NCBI RefSeq assembly: GCF_046297895.1
Contig: NZ_JBKBHC010000004.1
Span: forward strand, 62,001-126,000
DNA: 64,000 bases
From: Ferrovibrio sp046297895
GTDB taxonomy: Bacteria; Pseudomonadota; Alphaproteobacteria; Ferrovibrionales; Ferrovibrionaceae
Direction: 5' to 3'
The position numbers were made by a program, and so were the translations under genes. The notes under the pieces are model-generated. The model was not told the origin of the DNA. It worked only from the letters and a program-made list of their open reading frames with translations, and searched no databases. Numbering within the stretch: the first letter of the stretch is position 1; every line of letters begins with the position of its first letter. Of this stretch, positions 17,587 to 25,634 are shown one piece after another.

Positions 17587-18320
17587 AGCTCACGAGCCAG
17601 TAGATCGGTGAGGGCAGGCGACAGGCCGGCGGTCGTCATCGCCAATGGTCTGGCATTGGTCTTGATGCCCCCACGCGCATCGAAGGCGGCTTCCGCAGAC
17701 TGGATGGCCGGCGTCAGACCGTCGATCACCGGTACGGGCAGGCGACTGGCAACACGTTCCACCATGCCGACCATGCCAGCCCCGCCGAGGACCACCAGTT
17801 CGGCGCCGTCTTCCTTGATTGCGGCCTGACAGGCGGCAAGGATGCCGGCTTCGGCGCCAGCCGGGTCGGCTGCGATCTGGCCGCCATTGCTTGCCAGCGT
17901 GCGCACGCTGGCAAGCTGTGGGCCGATCCCGATCATGTCCGCATATTCGCGCAGCATCGGTTTCCAGGCCGCGCCACCGGTAACGATGGAAAACCGCAGC
18001 GCCATCTGTGCGGCACGGCGGCAGCCGGCCTCGGCCATGCCGATCACTGGCACGTCAGCCACCTCCTGCAGGGCCTGCAGGCCCGGATCGCCAAAACACG
18101 CCAGCACCACGGCATCCGCAGCGCCGCCATGCTCGGCATAGGCATCAAGCGCGGCGTGACCGGCAATGGCATAGGCGCTGCGGCTGGCGATCACCTCGGC
18201 ACCGAAGCGCCCGGTCGCGCCGCTGATCCGGGTGCCGGGGCGTGCAATGCCGCGCGCAGCGGTCACCAAACGCTCGGTCATTGCGACGCTGGTATTGGCG
18301 TTGAGCAGCAGAAGATGCAT
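17583..18320 (-). CDS. Asp/Glu/hydantoin racemase-family protein missing the second cysteine
   Basis: 245 residues from the ATG at 18320, preceded by a run of six G as ribosome-binding site; the frame is open further upstream but lacks family similarity there. 'LLLLNANTS' and 'ADAVVLACFGDPGL' (Cys75) match hydantoin and allantoin racemases. The second catalytic Cys, usually in L-G-C-A-G-M, is Gly180 here ('VVLGGAGMVGM'). Racemisation uses two cysteines, so this protein may be a one-base isomerase or decarboxylase, or inactive. It is convergent with the amidase and diverges from the Dpp operon. Confidence 0.8.
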   Translation of the reverse strand: MHLLLLNANTSVAMTERLVTAARGIARPGTRISGATGRFGAEVIASRSAYAIAGHAALDAYAEHGGAADAVVLACFGDPGLQALQEVADVPVIGMAEAGCRRAAQMALRFSIVTGGAAWKPMLREYADMIGIGPQLASVRTLASNGGQIAADPAGAEAGILAACQAAIKEDGAELVVLGGAGMVGMVERVASRLPVPVIDGLTPAIQSAEAAFDARGGIKTNARPLAMTTAGLSPALTDLLAREL

Positions 18321-18430
18321 CCGACCCCCCGATTGACTTCCCATCTTACTGATCGATTCCGCCGTCATATGCAATCCGGGCACCGGCAGACAGTCGATTC
18401 GCAGCATCGCGAAGGGAGTGCATAAAACTC

Positions 18431-18444
18431 AGGCAGAACTGCCT
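18431..18444. promoter_or_regulatory. Perfect palindrome in the racemase/dpp intergenic region
   Basis: AGGCAGAACTGCCT is a perfect 6-bp inverted repeat with a 2-base spacer. It lies 111 bases upstream of the racemase start and about 75 bases before the sigma-54 promoter of the dpp operon, a place where an activator or repressor could act. No known regulator site was recognised in it. Confidence 0.35.
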
Positions 18445-18505
18445 CACAGCAGGCAGATGCCGCAAACAGATCATTCGTTCACATTGAATCCACGCACTTA
18501 GCATC

Positions 18506-18521
18506 TGGCATGGACCTTGCG
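18506..18521 (+). promoter_or_regulatory. Sigma-54 promoter upstream of the dpp-type operon
   Basis: TGGCATGGACCTTGCG has GG and GC exactly 10 bases apart and matches TGGCAY-N5-TTGC. The expected start is near 18532, 24 bases before the substrate-binding protein ATG at 18556. With the similar promoter at 13765 it suggests joint nitrogen control of peptide uptake and the diaminopropionate/ureide module. Confidence 0.78.
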
Positions 18522-18555
18522 TTGTCTGCCGCAACGTCAAAAACAGGGTGAAGCC

Positions 18556-20166
18556 ATGGCCTCCAAGACGATATCTCCGAAATTGCTTTCGCTGTTGACT
18601 GCCGCCGCCTTCAGCGTCAGTGCCGGAACTGCGCTGGCCCAGGGCACCTTGCGCATCGGCATGACGGCATCTGACATCCCCTTGACCACCGGCCAGACCG
18701 ACAATGGCGGCGAGGGCATGCGCTTCATGGGTTATACGGTCTACGATTCCCTGATCAACTGGGACCTCAGCAAAGCCGACAAGCCATCCGACCTGACGCC
18801 TGGCCTGGCGAAAAGCTGGGGCGTGGATGCGGCCGACAAGACCAAGTGGACATTCAATCTGCGCGAAGGGGTCAAATTCCATGACGGCAGCGAATGGACT
18901 GCCGAGGTGGCAGTATGGAATTTCGAGAAGCTGCTGAACAAGGACGCACCACAATTCGATCCGCGTCAGTCGGCTCAGGGCCGCTCGCGCATACCCGCCG
19001 TTGCCAGCTATAAGGCGGTGGACAAATACACGCTGGAGATCATCACCAAATCGCCCGACGCTACGCTGCCTTATCAGTTGGCCTGGATCATGTTTTCCTC
19101 CAAGGCACAGTGGGAAAAGTTGAAGAGTTGGGATGAATTCGCCAAGACGCCCTCGGGGACGGGCCCTTGGAAGCTGGCGGCCTTCGTGCCACGCGAACGG
19201 GCGGAGCTGGTGCCGAATCCCGACTACTGGGACAAGGCTCGGGTACCAAAGCTGGACAAGATGGTTCTGATGCCGTTGCCTGAACCCAATGCCCGCGTCG
19301 CCGCGCTGCGTTCGGGGCAGGTGGATTGGATTGAGGCCCCGGCGCCCGACACCATTTCCTCCCTCAAAAATAGCGGCTTCACCATAGTCACCAATGCCTA
19401 TCCGCATAACTGGACTTGGCATCTCTCGCGTGCCGAGGGTTCGCCCTGGAACGACATCCGGGTGCGGAAAGCGGCGAATCTGGCGGTTGACCGTGAAGGC
19501 ATGAAGGAGTTGCTGAGCGGCATGATGATTCCGGCAACCGGCTTTTTCCCGCCCGGTCACCAGTGGTTCGGCAACCCCGGTTTCAAGGTGAAATACGATC
19601 CGGCCGAAGCCAAAAAACTGATGAAGGAAGCTGGTTACGGTCCTGACAAGCCGCTGAAGACGAAAGTGCTGATCTCGCCGTCGGGTTCTGGCCAGATGCT
19701 GCCTTTGCCGATGAACGAGTTCGTCCAGCAGAGCCTGGCGGAAATCGGCCTGCAGGTCGACTTCGAAGTCGTGGAATGGAATACCCTGATCAATATCTGG
19801 CGTGCCGGCTCCAAGCATGAAAGTTCGCGTGGCGGTACGGCGATGAACTACAGCTACTTCATCCAGGACCCATTCACCGGGGTGGTTCGCCATCTGCAGT
19901 GCAATCTGGCGCCGCCGGCCGGTACAAATTGGGGGCATTACTGCGACCCGGAGATGGACAAGCTGTTCGACGAGGTGCGCACCACTTTTGATGCATCGGC
20001 TCAGACCAAGGTGATGCAGAAGATCCACGAAAAGTATGTCGACGATGCCTTGTTCCTGATGATCACGCATGACGTCAATCCGCGTGCGATGACGGCCAAG
20101 GTGAAAGGCTTTGTCCAGGCGCAGAACTGGTTCCAGGATTTCTCGCCGATCACGATGGCCAAGTAA
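18556..20166 (+). CDS. Peptide-type ABC transporter substrate-binding protein (SBP_bac_5)
   Basis: 536 residues from the ATG at 18556 with GGGTGA as ribosome-binding site; an upstream in-frame codon at 18517 overlaps the sigma-54 promoter and is rejected. A signal peptide of about 29 residues ends 'SAGTALAQG'. The mature part has DppA/OppA-type motifs 'WTFNLREGVKFHDGSEWTA', 'GTGPWKLAAFVPRERAEL' and 'VRKAANLAVDREGMKELL'. It binds peptides or related solutes in the periplasm. The operon context suggests a nitrogen compound, possibly related to the neighbouring ureide enzymes. Confidence 0.88.
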   Translation: MASKTISPKLLSLLTAAAFSVSAGTALAQGTLRIGMTASDIPLTTGQTDNGGEGMRFMGYTVYDSLINWDLSKADKPSDLTPGLAKSWGVDAADKTKWTFNLREGVKFHDGSEWTAEVAVWNFEKLLNKDAPQFDPRQSAQGRSRIPAVASYKAVDKYTLEIITKSPDATLPYQLAWIMFSSKAQWEKLKSWDEFAKTPSGTGPWKLAAFVPRERAELVPNPDYWDKARVPKLDKMVLMPLPEPNARVAALRSGQVDWIEAPAPDTISSLKNSGFTIVTNAYPHNWTWHLSRAEGSPWNDIRVRKAANLAVDREGMKELLSGMMIPATGFFPPGHQWFGNPGFKVKYDPAEAKKLMKEAGYGPDKPLKTKVLISPSGSGQMLPLPMNEFVQQSLAEIGLQVDFEVVEWNTLINIWRAGSKHESSRGGTAMNYSYFIQDPFTGVVRHLQCNLAPPAGTNWGHYCDPEMDKLFDEVRTTFDASAQTKVMQKIHEKYVDDALFLMITHDVNPRAMTAKVKGFVQAQNWFQDFSPITMAK

Positions 20167-20176
20167 GCGTGAAGCC

Positions 20177-20208
20177 GGCCGACCCTGGTGAGCAGGGTCG
20201 GCCATTTT
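20177..20208 (+). terminator. Strong hairpin between substrate-binding protein and permease genes
   Basis: GGCCGACCCTG and CAGGGTCGGCC pair perfectly over 11 bp with a 5-base loop, followed by ATTTTAT. It sits 10 bases after the binding-protein stop and 16 bases before the permease start. Such a partial terminator or mRNA-stabilising hairpin usually raises binding protein over channel subunits. Confidence 0.75.
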
Positions 20209-20224
20209 ATCAGTCAGGCCCATC

Positions 20225-21178
20225 ATGCTGCTCTACGCTCTCAAGCGCCTGCTCTATGTGCTGCCTGTCGCCTTCGGCGTCAGCATCGTTTGTTTCCTGC
20301 TGGTGCATCTGACCCCCGGCGATCCTCTGACAGCGGTATTGCCGGTCGATGCTTCGGCTGAATTGCAGGCCCAGATGCGGGCGATCTACGGCTTCGACAA
20401 GCCGTTGCCGGTGCAGTACGTGATCTGGCTCGGCAAAGTACTGACCGGCGATCTGGGTACGTCGATCGCCAGCGGCCGTGCCGTGCTGACCGAAGTTTCC
20501 CGTGCGGTCGGCAATACGCTGATCCTGGCCGCCATGGCCACGATGATCGGCTTCTTTTTCGGCTGCCTGTTCGGCTTCATAGCCGGCTATTATCGGGGTT
20601 CCGCGATAGACCGTATTGCATCGGCCCTGTCGGTTCTGGGCGTGAGCGTGCCTCACTACTGGCTCGGCATGGTGTTGGTAATCATTTTTTCCGTGCAGTT
20701 TAACTGGTTGCCGTCAACAGGAGCCGGTCCGGGTGGGTCGGCCGACTGGGCCTGGGACTGGGCGCATATCCGCCATCTGATCCTGCCCGCCATCACCATG
20801 TCGGTGATTCCAATGGGAGTGATCGCGCGCACGATCCGGGCCCTGGTGGCTGAGATACTTTCGCAGGACTTCGTTCAGGCCTTGGCCGCAAAGGGCATGA
20901 CCGATCGCGGCATTTTCGCCCATGTGGTGAAAAATACCGCGCCTACGGCCCTGGCGGTAATGGGCCTGCAGCTTGGCTATCTGCTTGGCGGTTCGATCCT
21001 GATCGAGACGGTGTTTGCATGGCCGGGGACGGGCTTCCTGCTGAATGCCGCGATTTTCCAGCGCGACCTGCCGCTGCTGCAGGGAACCATTCTTGTGCTG
21101 GCCATGTTCTTCGTGATGCTCAATCTTATGGTCGATGTGCTTCAGACGGCGCTCGATCCACGCATTCAGCGGAGCTGA
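20225..21178 (+). CDS. Peptide-type ABC permease (DppB family)
   Basis: 317 residues with six predicted membrane segments. The N-terminus 'LLYALKRLLYVLPVAFGVS' and the EAA loop 'FVQALAAKGMTDRGIFAHV' followed by 'GSILIETVFAWPGTGFLL' are typical of DppB/GsiC. It forms the channel with the next gene, 3 bases downstream. Confidence 0.9.
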   Translation: MLLYALKRLLYVLPVAFGVSIVCFLLVHLTPGDPLTAVLPVDASAELQAQMRAIYGFDKPLPVQYVIWLGKVLTGDLGTSIASGRAVLTEVSRAVGNTLILAAMATMIGFFFGCLFGFIAGYYRGSAIDRIASALSVLGVSVPHYWLGMVLVIIFSVQFNWLPSTGAGPGGSADWAWDWAHIRHLILPAITMSVIPMGVIARTIRALVAEILSQDFVQALAAKGMTDRGIFAHVVKNTAPTALAVMGLQLGYLLGGSILIETVFAWPGTGFLLNAAIFQRDLPLLQGTILVLAMFFVMLNLMVDVLQTALDPRIQRS

Positions 21179-21181
21179 TCC

Positions 21182-22075
21182 ATGGCAGTGGGAATCATGG
21201 ACAGCAAGGCAGCAACGGTGGTGCCGATCCAGGTTTCGGAGGGCTACTGGCGTGGTGTGGCGCGTCGCCTTGGCCGCGACCCCGTTGCCATGGTGGCATT
21301 GGCTATCATCGTTGGACTCGTTTTGATGGCAATATTTGCGCCGTATCTGGCGCCGGCCGATCCAATCAAGGGCTCGATGTTGCGTCGTCTGCGCCCGGTT
21401 GGCACGCCGGGTTTTCCGTTGGGGGCCGACGAACTGGGGCGCGATATGCTGTCACGCCTGATTTTCGGCGCGCGGCTCTCCCTGTTCATGGGCGTCACGC
21501 CTGTTTTGATGGCATTCGCTATAGGTTCTGCGCTGGGCATATTCGCCGGGTATGTCGGTGGTGCACTCAATACGGCGATTATGCGCACGATTGATGTGTT
21601 TTACGCCTTCCCCTCTGTTCTGTTGGCGGTAGCGTTGTCGGGTGCCCTGGGCGCGGGTCTGACCAATGCGCTGGTCTCCCTGACCATCGTGTTCATCCCG
21701 CCGATCACCCGCGTTGCGGAAAGCGTGACCACGCAGATACGCAACCGCGATTATGTCGAGGCGGCACGCGCCAGCGGCGCCGGTGGCTTCACGATCGTGC
21801 GGGTGCATGTGCTGGGCAATGTACTCAGCCCTATCTTCGTATATTCCACCAGCCTGATCTCGGTTTCGATGATCCTGGCGTCCGGTCTCAGTTTTCTGGG
21901 TCTCGGCGTGCGCCCGCCTGAGCCGGAATGGGGCCTTATGCTGAACACCCTGCGCACGGCGATCTATGTCAATCCTCTGGTTGCGGCATTGCCAGGCATG
22001 ATGATCTTCATCACCTCGATTTCCTTCAACCTGTTCTCCGATGGCCTGCGTACGGCCATGGATGTGCGGACCTGA
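21182..22075 (+). CDS. Peptide-type ABC permease (DppC family)
   Basis: 297 residues. The N-terminal cytoplasmic tail precedes a first membrane helix, then 'FPLGADELGRDMLSRLIFGA', which is diagnostic for DppC/GsiD, and the EAA loop 'DYVEAARASGAGGFTIVRVH'. 'LSFLGLGVRPPEPEWGLML' is the conserved C-terminal loop. It is paired with DppB as the inner-membrane channel. Confidence 0.9.
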   Translation: MAVGIMDSKAATVVPIQVSEGYWRGVARRLGRDPVAMVALAIIVGLVLMAIFAPYLAPADPIKGSMLRRLRPVGTPGFPLGADELGRDMLSRLIFGARLSLFMGVTPVLMAFAIGSALGIFAGYVGGALNTAIMRTIDVFYAFPSVLLAVALSGALGAGLTNALVSLTIVFIPPITRVAESVTTQIRNRDYVEAARASGAGGFTIVRVHVLGNVLSPIFVYSTSLISVSMILASGLSFLGLGVRPPEPEWGLMLNTLRTAIYVNPLVAALPGMMIFITSISFNLFSDGLRTAMDVRT

Positions 22076-22083
22076 GAGGGGGC

Positions 22084-23142
22084 ATGAACGCTTCGCTGCA
22101 TGATGCCTTGCATGATCCACGCGACCGCGGTGGACCGCGTCAACCGTTGCTGTCGGTGAATGGACTGGTCAAGCATTTCCCTGTCAGCAAGGGTCTGCTC
22201 GGTCGCGGCAAGAGCGTAGTGCGCGCCGTCGATGGCGTGGATTTCGACCTGTTGAAAGGCGAAACCCTGGGGATCGTCGGGGAGTCGGGCTGTGGCAAAT
22301 CCACCACCGCGCGGCTGTTGATGCATCTGATTCCACCCGATCATGGCGGAATTGTTTTCGACGGCGAAAGCGTTGGACGCGACCTTGCGCTGGGCGATTA
22401 CCGCCGCCAGGTGCAAATGGTCTTCCAGGATAGTTATGCCTCGCTCAACCCGCGCCTTACCATAGAGGAATCGATCGCCTTTGCGCCGCGCGTGCATGGC
22501 GTGCCGAAACGCGAGGCGCTTGGCCGGGCCCATGATCTGCTCGCTCGCGTCGGTCTGGAGCCACATCGCTTTGCGGGGCGCTATCCGCATGAACTCTCCG
22601 GTGGCCAGCGCCAGCGGATCAACATCGCCCGCGCACTGGCGCTTGAACCGCGCCTGGTGATCCTGGACGAGGCCGTGTCCGCGCTTGACAAATCGGTCGA
22701 GGCGCAGGTGCTCAACCTGTTGCTTGATCTCAAAGAGGCCTTCGGGCTCACCTATATATTCATCTCCCACGACCTCAATGTGGTGCGGTTCATCTCTGAT
22801 CGCGTCATGGTAATGTATCTCGGCAGGGTGGCTGAGATCGGCTCTGCCGATCAGGTCTTCGACAATCCGGGTCACCCGTATACTGCGGCATTGCTCAATT
22901 CCATGCCGGCGATGGATCCGGATGCGCGCACGGAGACGGCGCCGCTATACGGCGACCCGCCCAACCCGATCGATCCGCCGTCTGGTTGCCGCTTCCACAC
23001 GCGCTGCGCCCATGCCGCGCCACTATGCGGTCGGCTTGAACCGGCCTTGGCCGATACCGATGCTGGGCAGAGAGTGGCCTGCCTCATGCGCCAGGCCGGC
23101 TCCGGTCATCCGTCTGCCATGCCGGCGTTGGAGGTGGCCTGA
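22084..23142 (+). CDS. Peptide ABC transporter ATP-binding protein (DppF/OppF family)
   Basis: 352 residues from the ATG at 22084, preceded by GAGAGGGGG; the frame is open upstream inside dppC but without similarity. Walker A 'GESGCGKSTTARLL', signature 'LSGGQRQRINIARAL' and Walker B 'PRLVILDEAVSALDK' are present. The C-terminal oligopeptide motif with 'GCRFHTRCAHAAPLCG' carries the cysteine cluster seen in Opp/Dpp ATPases. It overlaps the next gene by one base. Confidence 0.9.
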   Translation: MNASLHDALHDPRDRGGPRQPLLSVNGLVKHFPVSKGLLGRGKSVVRAVDGVDFDLLKGETLGIVGESGCGKSTTARLLMHLIPPDHGGIVFDGESVGRDLALGDYRRQVQMVFQDSYASLNPRLTIEESIAFAPRVHGVPKREALGRAHDLLARVGLEPHRFAGRYPHELSGGQRQRINIARALALEPRLVILDEAVSALDKSVEAQVLNLLLDLKEAFGLTYIFISHDLNVVRFISDRVMVMYLGRVAEIGSADQVFDNPGHPYTAALLNSMPAMDPDARTETAPLYGDPPNPIDPPSGCRFHTRCAHAAPLCGRLEPALADTDAGQRVACLMRQAGSGHPSAMPALEVA

Positions 23143-24125
23143 TGCAGGATTCCGCGCCGATGATCGAATTGCGCGACCTGACGGTTACCTTCACCGGTGG
23201 ACGAAAACCAGTGCATGCCGTCAATGGCGTCTCACTGTCGGTACAGCGGGGTGAGGTTCTGGCGCTGCTCGGCGAGTCAGGGTCGGGCAAGAGTGTCACG
23301 CTGCGGTCCCTGCTGCGTCTGCACCCGGAAAAGCGTACCAGAATAGAAGGTCGCATCATGGCTGCTGGCCAGGATGTGATGGCATTGTCTGGCCGGGCAC
23401 TGGCAGATTTCCGCGGCAAGTCCGTATCGATGATTTTCCAGGAGCCGCTGCTAGCGCTCGACCCGGTCTATACCGTGGGGGCGCAGATCGTTGAGACGAT
23501 CCGACGGCATGAGAAGGTTTCCCCCACCCAGGCGCAGGCGCGGGCTCTCGCCCTGCTGCAGAGAGTCCGGATACCGTCGCCCGAACGTCGCTTGCAGGCC
23601 TTTCCGCATGAGATGTCGGGTGGCATGCGCCAGCGCGCGATGATCGCACTGGCGCTGGCCTGTAATCCGCAGATCCTGCTGGCCGACGAGCCGACCACGG
23701 CGCTGGATGCTACCGTGCAGATCCAGATACTGCTGCTGCTGCGCGAATTGCAGCGCGAACTGGGCCTTACCGTAATCCTGGTCACCCATGATATCGGCGT
23801 GGCAGTGGAAGTGGCCGACCGCGTGGCCGTAATGTATGCCGGTCGCATCGTGGAGACGGGGCCGGTTCGCGAAATCATCCGCAATCCGCGCCACCCCTAT
23901 ACCCAGGGCCTGCTGGCCTCGCGCGCCCATGGTGCCATGACGGCCGCCCGGCTGGACGCCATTCCCGGAGCCCCGCCGGATCTTGCCGATCTGCAGCTAG
24001 GCTGCGCTTTCGCGCCGCGCTGCCGCCATGCGGTTCCCGCCTGTCTGCAGTCGCTGCCGGCTGTGCAGGACATATCCGCAGATCATTGGATGCGCTGCCT
24101 GCAGAACGAAACTATTGCGGCCTGA
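23142..24125 (+). CDS. Peptide ABC transporter ATP-binding protein (DppD/OppD family)
   Basis: 327 residues. Walker A 'GESGSGKSVTLRSLL', signature 'MSGGMRQRAMIALAL', Walker B 'PQILLADEPTTALDA', and the C-terminal 'GCAFAPRCRHAVPACLQ' cysteine motif. It is the partner of the preceding ATPase and the last gene of the five-gene transporter operon. Confidence 0.9.
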   Translation: MQDSAPMIELRDLTVTFTGGRKPVHAVNGVSLSVQRGEVLALLGESGSGKSVTLRSLLRLHPEKRTRIEGRIMAAGQDVMALSGRALADFRGKSVSMIFQEPLLALDPVYTVGAQIVETIRRHEKVSPTQAQARALALLQRVRIPSPERRLQAFPHEMSGGMRQRAMIALALACNPQILLADEPTTALDATVQIQILLLLRELQRELGLTVILVTHDIGVAVEVADRVAVMYAGRIVETGPVREIIRNPRHPYTQGLLASRAHGAMTAARLDAIPGAPPDLADLQLGCAFAPRCRHAVPACLQSLPAVQDISADHWMRCLQNETIAA

Positions 24126-24166
24126 CTATGCCAGTTCCGTTGGCTCCCGCCCGGCTCTGGTCCGCT

Positions 24167-24181
24167 GCCTGTCAGACAGGC
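24167..24181. terminator. Short inverted repeat between the dpp operon and the SDR gene
   Basis: GCCTGTC-A-GACAGGC is a perfect 7-bp repeat with a single central base, 42 bases after the transporter operon. There is no T tract, and the one-base centre favours a protein-binding site over a terminator. Nothing else stands out in this 106-base gap. Confidence 0.35.
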
Positions 24182-24231
24182 TAGTCTTGCCGCCATAACA
24201 AGAATCGGCGGCGACGGGAGCGAAACATACA

Positions 24232-25020
24232 ATGAATGGCAGCAGGGATAGCGCGGTTCTGATAACCGGTGCAGCGCGGGGGCTGGGTCTGGCGGCGGCG
24301 GCCAAATTCCTCGATCAGGGCTGGAATGTCGCCATGCTCGATATCCTTGGCGATACGGTGCATGCCGCCGCCGAGGCCTTGAGTCAGCCCGAGCGCGTCC
24401 TGCCACTGACGGCCGACGTTTCCGACGCAGTGCAAGTGGCGGCGGCAGTGCGCAAGACACAGGCCCGCTTCGGCCGGATTGATGCGCTGGTCAACAATGC
24501 CGGCATCGCCGTCTTCAAGCCGATCCTTGAGGTGACGCTGGAGGACTGGCAGCGCGTGATGGCGGTGAACCTGACCGGTCCCTTCCTGATGACACAGGCC
24601 GTGGCACCGCTGATGCGCGACCAGGGTGGTGGCGCTATCGTCAACATAACCTCGATCTCGGGGTTACGCGCCTCGACGCTGCGCGTCGCCTACGGCACCA
24701 GCAAGGCGGGGCTGGCTCACCTGACCAAGCAGCAGGCAGCCGAGCTGGGTGAGTATGGTATCCGAGTCAATGCCGTGGCGCCCGGCCCGGTCGATACCGC
24801 CATGGCCAAGGCTGTGCATACGCCGGAAATCCGTGCCGACTATCACGACCATATTCCCCTCAACCGCTACGGACTGGAATCCGAGTTGGCCAACGCAGTT
24901 CATTTCCTGTGCAGCGAGCAGGCTGGCTACATCACGGGGCAGGTGCTGTGCGTAGATGGCGGGTTCGACTCGACCGGCATTGGTCTGCCTACCCTGCGCG
25001 GGCAGCGCAGGAATAGCTGA
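24232..25020 (+). CDS. Short-chain dehydrogenase/reductase (SDR)
   Basis: 262 residues of the classical SDR family. The NAD(P) loop is 'VLITGAARGLGLAAAAKF' near residue 6, 'NNAGIAVFKP' is the structural motif, and catalytic Ser with 'YGTSK' supplies Tyr and Lys. The acidic residue after beta-2 ('AMLDIL') favours NAD. C-terminal 'YITGQVLCVDGGFDSTG' is standard. It oxidises or reduces a hydroxyl or keto group; substrate unknown. Convergent with the RutE-like gene 6 bases away. Confidence 0.88.
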   Translation: MNGSRDSAVLITGAARGLGLAAAAKFLDQGWNVAMLDILGDTVHAAAEALSQPERVLPLTADVSDAVQVAAAVRKTQARFGRIDALVNNAGIAVFKPILEVTLEDWQRVMAVNLTGPFLMTQAVAPLMRDQGGGAIVNITSISGLRASTLRVAYGTSKAGLAHLTKQQAAELGEYGIRVNAVAPGPVDTAMAKAVHTPEIRADYHDHIPLNRYGLESELANAVHFLCSEQAGYITGQVLCVDGGFDSTGIGLPTLRGQRRNS

Positions 25021-25026
25021 GCGATA

Positions 25027-25614
25027 TTATAAAAGCTGGCAGACGCGCTCGAAGGGATGGCGCGGCTGGCGGCCGAAGAGCTTTGACGGATCGCCATAGC
25101 CAAGATTGCACAGGAAATCGACCTGGCAGCGACCATCGGGAAAGAATTCTGCATTCACCTTGGCAGCATCGAAGCCGCTCATCGGGCCACAATCCAGCCC
25201 GACCGCGCGTGCCGCGATGATCAGATAGGCGCCTTGCAGCGTGGCATTGCGCTGGGCCGTGGCCTGCGCCATTGGTGCATTGCCGGCAAACATCTCGCGG
25301 GCTTCAGGCTTGTGCCAAATATCAGGCATGTATTCGTAGAATTGGATGTCACGCGCCACGATCGCCGTAACCGGGGCGGCCATGGTCTTGTCCAGATTGG
25401 CCGGCGACAGGGCGGGGGCCAGGCGCTGCTTGGCCTGCTTGCTGCGCAGGAACAGCAGCCGCATCGGCTGGGTGTTCATCGAAGTCGGCCCCATTTTCAG
25501 GATGTCGTAGACTTCACGAAGCAGGTCGTCGGAAACCGGTTTGTCGAGCCAGCCATTCTGGGTGCGGGCATCAAGGAAAAGCTGCTTTAGGGCGTCGTGT
25601 GCGATGCGGGTCAT
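25027..25614 (-). CDS. rutE: RutE-like nitroreductase-family enzyme (malonic semialdehyde reductase)
   Basis: 195 residues from the ATG at 25614; the longer open frame upstream is antisense to the GntR gene and has no family similarity. 'LFLDARTQNGWLDKPVSDD', 'MGPTSMNTQPMR', 'GLDCGPMSGFD' and 'LGYGDPSKLFGRQPR' track E. coli RutE nearly throughout. RutE reduces malonic semialdehyde to 3-hydroxypropionate at the end of the Rut pyrimidine pathway with FMN. No other rut gene is in the window, so here it may detoxify malonic semialdehyde or a similar 3-oxo acid formed by neighbouring enzymes. Confidence 0.85.
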   Translation of the reverse strand: MTRIAHDALKQLFLDARTQNGWLDKPVSDDLLREVYDILKMGPTSMNTQPMRLLFLRSKQAKQRLAPALSPANLDKTMAAPVTAIVARDIQFYEYMPDIWHKPEAREMFAGNAPMAQATAQRNATLQGAYLIIAARAVGLDCGPMSGFDAAKVNAEFFPDGRCQVDFLCNLGYGDPSKLFGRQPRHPFERVCQLL

Positions 25615-25634
25615 GGTCTGTCGCTCGGTTCGAA

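Noticed and set aside
18346..20226. 626-codon open frame on the minus strand opposite the peptide-binding protein
   Set aside because: It is antisense to a gene with clear SBP_bac_5 motifs and signal peptide, and its translation has the His/Arg/Gln-rich composition of GC-rich shadow frames.
24141..24156. GG-N10-GC pair upstream of the SDR gene that could be a sigma-54 promoter
   Set aside because: The spacing fits but the -12 part reads CGGCT rather than TTGCW. In sequence this GC-rich such pairs arise by chance.
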